Below, piece after piece: positions 6,437 through 8,741 of a DNA stretch of 8,741 nucleotides; position 1 is the first letter of the stretch, and each line of letters starts with the position of its first letter. The DNA is from Desulfovibrio sp. (GTDB lineage: Bacteria; Desulfobacterota; Desulfovibrionia; Desulfovibrionales; Desulfovibrionaceae): positions 1-8,741 of the forward strand of contig JAISNZ010000251.1 of the NCBI GenBank assembly GCA_031275955.1, in the 5' to 3' direction. The notes under the pieces are model-generated. The model ran no database searches. It saw only the letters and a program-made list of their open reading frames with translations, and was not told where the DNA came from. Position numbers and translations under genes: made by a program.

Positions 6437-6686
6437 GCATCCTTGTGTTTCAATTCACAGCCGGCTTCATCCGCCGACTGGCTCCCTCCCGGCGGACGGG
6501 AGCCGGGCGGATTGCCCTTCCCTTCCGGAAGGAGCCGCCAAAAAGGTATGCCCGGCCAGGCCCGGGCATCAAGCTGGAGTCCCCCTGAAGGGAGAGTCTG
6601 CGGACCAGAAAGGAAGTTGCCCAGGCCCTTTTAATGCATTTAGGCATGTTTTTCGAGCTGTTCAGCAAAAAATGCATTGCTTTTTG

Positions 6687-6795
6687 TCGTCAGGAAATAT
6701 TCCCTGTCCAGCTGGGCCGGTTCTCGCCAACGCGCGGCAATTCTTCCCCGCCAAATCCCCAGCGAAGGAGCTTTCTCCGAAAAATTTCCTGACGA
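6687..6795. repeat. 12-base inverted repeat pair
   Basis: TCGTCAGGAAAT (6687-6698) and ATTTCCTGACGA (6784-6795) are perfect inverted copies 85 bases apart. The first overlaps an imperfect 16-base palindrome, CAGGAAATATTCCCTG (6691-6706). They lie about 250-370 bases upstream of the amidohydrolase sigma-54 promoter, a suitable distance for paired activator sites. Confidence 0.45.
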
Positions 6796-7031
6796 TATAT
6801 TTCCGCCCGCCCAGGCCCTCCCTTAGCGCGGATCTCCCTAATCCACAGGCAGATTCCCGTTTTCCGGGCAAAGGAGCCGGCGCTTTCCGGGCCCCGGCGG
6901 GACAGGCCGCGCATGACCAATCTGCATTACCCGAAGAGGCGCATGAGGAAAAAAGAGAAAAGTGTCGGCCAAAACTACAGTCTTTCGTTACGGGGATCCC
7001 TGAAGAGATCTTTGCCTTTTCCGCTCAAGAG

Positions 7032-7067
7032 TGTCGTTTGCCGGCGCAGGGCCTGCGCCTGGCGACA
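7032..7067. other. Strong GC-rich stem-loop
   Basis: GGCGCAGG (7043-7050) and CCTGCGCC (7052-7059) form a perfect palindrome around one base. It is extended outward by GCC/GGC and TGTC/GACA with a small bulge. No T-run follows on either strand, so it is not a clear intrinsic terminator. Confidence 0.4.
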
Positions 7068-7200
7068 ACCCAGGGCAAGGATTTGCGGGCGAATCCTGGC
7101 GCGGGGCGCGCCCATTTCCTTGGCGCGCCGCTCCCGGATACGTCTCCGGCCTTTTTCCGGAGCATTTCCCGTAAGGAAACAGGCTTGAAAATTTTTTTGA

Positions 7201-7228
7201 TTGACTGGGGGGAAAAACAGGCTATAAC
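7201..7228 (+). promoter_or_regulatory. Sigma-70-type promoter candidate
   Basis: TTGACT (7201-7206) and TATAAC (7223-7228) are 16 bases apart, with an A/T-rich stretch just upstream that resembles an UP element. Start would be near 7235, about 370 bases before the CoA-transferase ATG. It could drive a long leader or a small RNA. Confidence 0.5.
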
Positions 7229-7271
7229 GGAAGATGAGCAAAAACGCGCGCCCGGCGCGGCGGGCGGAATC

Positions 7272-7287
7272 TGGCACGGCGTATGCA
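7272..7287 (+). promoter_or_regulatory. Sigma-54 (-24/-12) promoter toward the CoA-transferase gene
   Basis: TGGCACGGCGTATGCA matches the consensus TGGCACG-N4-TTGCA at 11 of 12 defined positions, with exact GG-N10-GC spacing. The predicted start near 7298 would give a leader of about 305 bases before the CoA-transferase. With 6421-6436 it forms a divergent pair of sigma-54-type promoters. Confidence 0.6.
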
Positions 7288-7466
7288 AAAAGGAGCGCCA
7301 GTCCGGTTGCCGCGCGAAAATGTCGTTTCATCCGACAGAAAATACGCCTGGCAGACGGTTGCCGACCGCCCGGCAGGCCGCTTCCCGCCTCTTTCCGGGC
7401 GGGACGGATCGCCGGCCGGGGCGCGGGCGAAAGAAAAACGGCTCCTGTTTGTGGCTAAAAGCACAA

Positions 7467-7496
7467 TTGATTACTGGATTTATCGGAAAATACAAA
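7467..7496 (+). promoter_or_regulatory. Second sigma-70-like promoter candidate
   Basis: TTGATT (7467-7472) and TACAAA (7491-7496) are 18 bases apart and end immediately before the conserved module. Matches are moderate. The start would be near 7503, inside the module. Confidence 0.3.
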
Positions 7497-7580
7497 TTTG
7501 CGCGGAAATCAATACCCATCGGCCGGAAAGCACGTTTTTCGGCCGGCGATCCCGGGTAAAAAAGTTTACTTTTCAGCGCA
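7497..7580 (+). repeat. Conserved upstream module, copy 2 (CoA-transferase gene)
   Basis: This module matches 3301-3421 in three segments, in the same orientation relative to the gene. It includes a hairpin with a 10-base-pair stem (7521-7530 with 7535-7544, two G-T pairs) and the core GGTAAAAAAGTTTACTTTTC (7555-7574). It ends 22 bases before the CoA-transferase ATG, so a protein bound at the core would sit close to the Shine-Dalgarno region. Confidence 0.7.
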
Positions 7581-7602
7581 ATCAGCAAATTGAGGAGGAG
7601 GC

Positions 7603-8741
7603 ATGAAACTACTGGACGGAGTCACCGTGCTGGATCTGACACAGGCCTACAGCGGCCCTTTCTGCACCATGCACCTCGCGGATCACGGCGCGAAGGTCAT
7701 CAAGCTGGAGCGTCCTCCCCACGGGGATCAAACCCGGAGCTGGGGGCCGTTCAAAAACGGCGCCAGCGCCTATTACGCCCTGATCAACCGCAATAAACTG
7801 GGCATGACCCTGGATCTCAACGGGGACAAAGGCCGGGAAGTCTTTCTCCAACTGGTGGCCAAGGCCGATGTGGTTGTGGAAAATTTCCGCGTGGGCACCA
7901 TGGAAAAGCTGGGTCTTGGCTATGACAGTCTCAAAAAGGTCAACCCGCGGATCATCTATGCCTCCATTTCCGGCTTCGGCCTGGAGGGCCCCCTGTCCAA
8001 ACGCCCGGCCTACGACATCGTGGCCCAGGGCATGAGCGGGATCATGAGCATCACCGGTTTCCCGGACAAGGGTCCCACCAAGGTCGGGCCTTCCCTGGGC
8101 GACAGCTATACCGGCTCCTACCTGACCATGGGCATCGCCATGGCCCTGTTCAACCGGGAACGGAGCGGCCAGGGGCACCGCCTGGACGTGGCCATGCTGG
8201 ACACCTTGTTCCACAACCTGGAAAACGCCGTTGTCTCCTATACGGTGGAAGGCGTCACCCCCGGGCAGATGGGGAATATAGACCCGGCCATCGCCCCCTT
8301 TGACACCTTTGAGGCCAGGGACGGGGTCTTCGTCATGGGCGTGGGCACGGACAAGATGTGGCGGGAGGTCTGCGCCGCCATGGGCAGGCCGGATCTGGCC
8401 GAGGACCCCCGCTACCGCACCAACGCCGAGCGGTGCGCGAATTATCTGCCCGGCCTGCGCCGGGAGATCCTGGAATGGACAAGCACGAAAACCGTCGCGG
8501 AGATGGAGGAAATCCTCGTCGGCGCCGGCATCCCCTTTGGCCCGGTCCTGAATGTCGCCCAGGCGACGGAGCATCCGCAGATCGCCGCCCGGAACATGAT
8601 CCAGGAAGTGGACGACCCGCTCCTGGGCAAGGTGCGCCTGTGCGGCATCCCCATCAAGGCCCGGGGCATCTCCGACAAGATTGAGCGCCCGGCCCCCGGA
8701 CTCGGCCAGCACAACGAGGAAATCCTCCGCGATCTGCTCGG
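7603..8741 (+). CDS. CaiB/BaiF family (class III) CoA-transferase, partial at right edge
   Basis: The frame is open for 379 codons to the window edge. Family length is about 390-410, so only the last few residues are missing. Visible landmarks are the N-terminal LLDGVTVLDLTQAYSGPFCT, the ADHGAKVIKLERP block (26-38), NRNKLGMTLDL (62-72), ENFRVGTMEKLGLGY (93-107), and the catalytic aspartate D167 in KVGPSLGDSYTG. The final visible residues, GLGQHNEEIL, are the usual C-terminal signature. Members move CoA from an acyl-CoA donor to a free carboxylic acid in the cytoplasm. Donor and acceptor are not predictable here. ATG 7603 follows GAGGAGGAG (7592-7600). It diverges from the hydrolase genes but shares their upstream module, suggesting it activates a carboxylate they release (inference). 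Confidence 0.92.
   Translation, partial: MKLLDGVTVLDLTQAYSGPFCTMHLADHGAKVIKLERPPHGDQTRSWGPFKNGASAYYALINRNKLGMTLDLNGDKGREVFLQLVAKADVVVENFRVGTMEKLGLGYDSLKKVNPRIIYASISGFGLEGPLSKRPAYDIVAQGMSGIMSITGFPDKGPTKVGPSLGDSYTGSYLTMGIAMALFNRERSGQGHRLDVAMLDTLFHNLENAVVSYTVEGVTPGQMGNIDPAIAPFDTFEARDGVFVMGVGTDKMWREVCAAMGRPDLAEDPRYRTNAERCANYLPGLRREILEWTSTKTVAEMEEILVGAGIPFGPVLNVAQATEHPQIAARNMIQEVDDPLLGKVRLCGIPIKARGISDKIERPAPGLGQHNEEILRDLL

Larger units (their letters stand above)
6437..7200. other. Long gene-free divergent region
   Basis: No reading frame in this part has a recognisable domain, a good Shine-Dalgarno site or a plausible coding composition. The long frames are Pro/Arg-rich shadows typical of GC-rich DNA. 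It holds a 12-base inverted repeat pair, two AATGCATT palindromes (6633-6640, 6671-6678), a GC-rich stem-loop at 7032-7067, two GGCGCGCC palindromes (7105-7112, 7122-7129) and CTCCGG / CCGGAG (7144-7162). A natural role is to carry enhancer sites for the two flanking sigma-54 promoters. A decayed gene cannot be excluded. Confidence 0.5.

Noticed and set aside
4774..6588. 604-codon open frame on plus, opposite the amidohydrolase gene
   Set aside because: It is a GC-rich antisense shadow, rich in Gly, His, Val and Ala with no recognisable domain, and it overlaps a gene with intact catalytic motifs. The plus frames at 1106-2251 and 3425-4567 are rejected for the same reason.
6390..7559. 389-codon plus frame covering the divergent intergenic region
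   Set aside because: It starts with TTG, lacks a Shine-Dalgarno site, has Pro/Arg-rich low-information content and runs through promoter elements and the conserved module.

Overview
This is a GC-rich window from a bacterial chromosome. It carries a small-molecule catabolic and transport locus. Five genes lie on the minus strand and a sixth diverges on the plus strand. Two good sigma-54-type (-24/-12) promoter sequences and strong Shine-Dalgarno sites on every gene would fit a Desulfovibrio/Bilophila-like or other proteobacterial anaerobe. No rRNA or lineage marker is present, so that assignment is a guess.

Layout, in minus-strand transcription order from right to left: an amidohydrolase-3 (YtcJ-like) metal hydrolase at 4750-6372; an unrecognised multi-pass membrane protein built from two tandem copies of one unit at 3458-4675; a single-domain nitrilase-superfamily amidase at 2359-3240; a protein with two tandem nitrilase domains at 419-2245; and the 5' part of a DUF3311-type small membrane protein at 1-248, which usually pairs with a sodium:solute symporter (that gene would lie beyond the left edge). 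On the plus strand, beyond a 1.2 kb gene-free region, a CaiB/BaiF (class III) CoA-transferase starts at 7603 and is cut by the right edge just short of its C-terminus.

How they may work together (inference): imported amide-, nitrile- or ureido-type compounds would be opened by the amidohydrolase and the C-N hydrolases. The resulting carboxylate would be activated by the CoA-transferase. Both membrane proteins would serve uptake. The substrate is not evident from the sequence.

Regulation is the most distinctive part. A conserved module, with three segments matching at 75-85%, lies just upstream of both the single-domain nitrilase (minus strand) and the CoA-transferase (plus strand), in the same orientation relative to each gene. 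It ends in an operator-like core (AAAAAGTnTACTTTT), which in one copy is the centre of a perfect 28-base palindrome. The two membrane-protein genes share a near-identical 20-base leader around the Shine-Dalgarno site. The second domain of the tandem nitrilase has lost its catalytic cysteine.

The region 6373-7602 shows no recognisable gene. It holds promoters, inverted repeats and GC-rich stem-loops.
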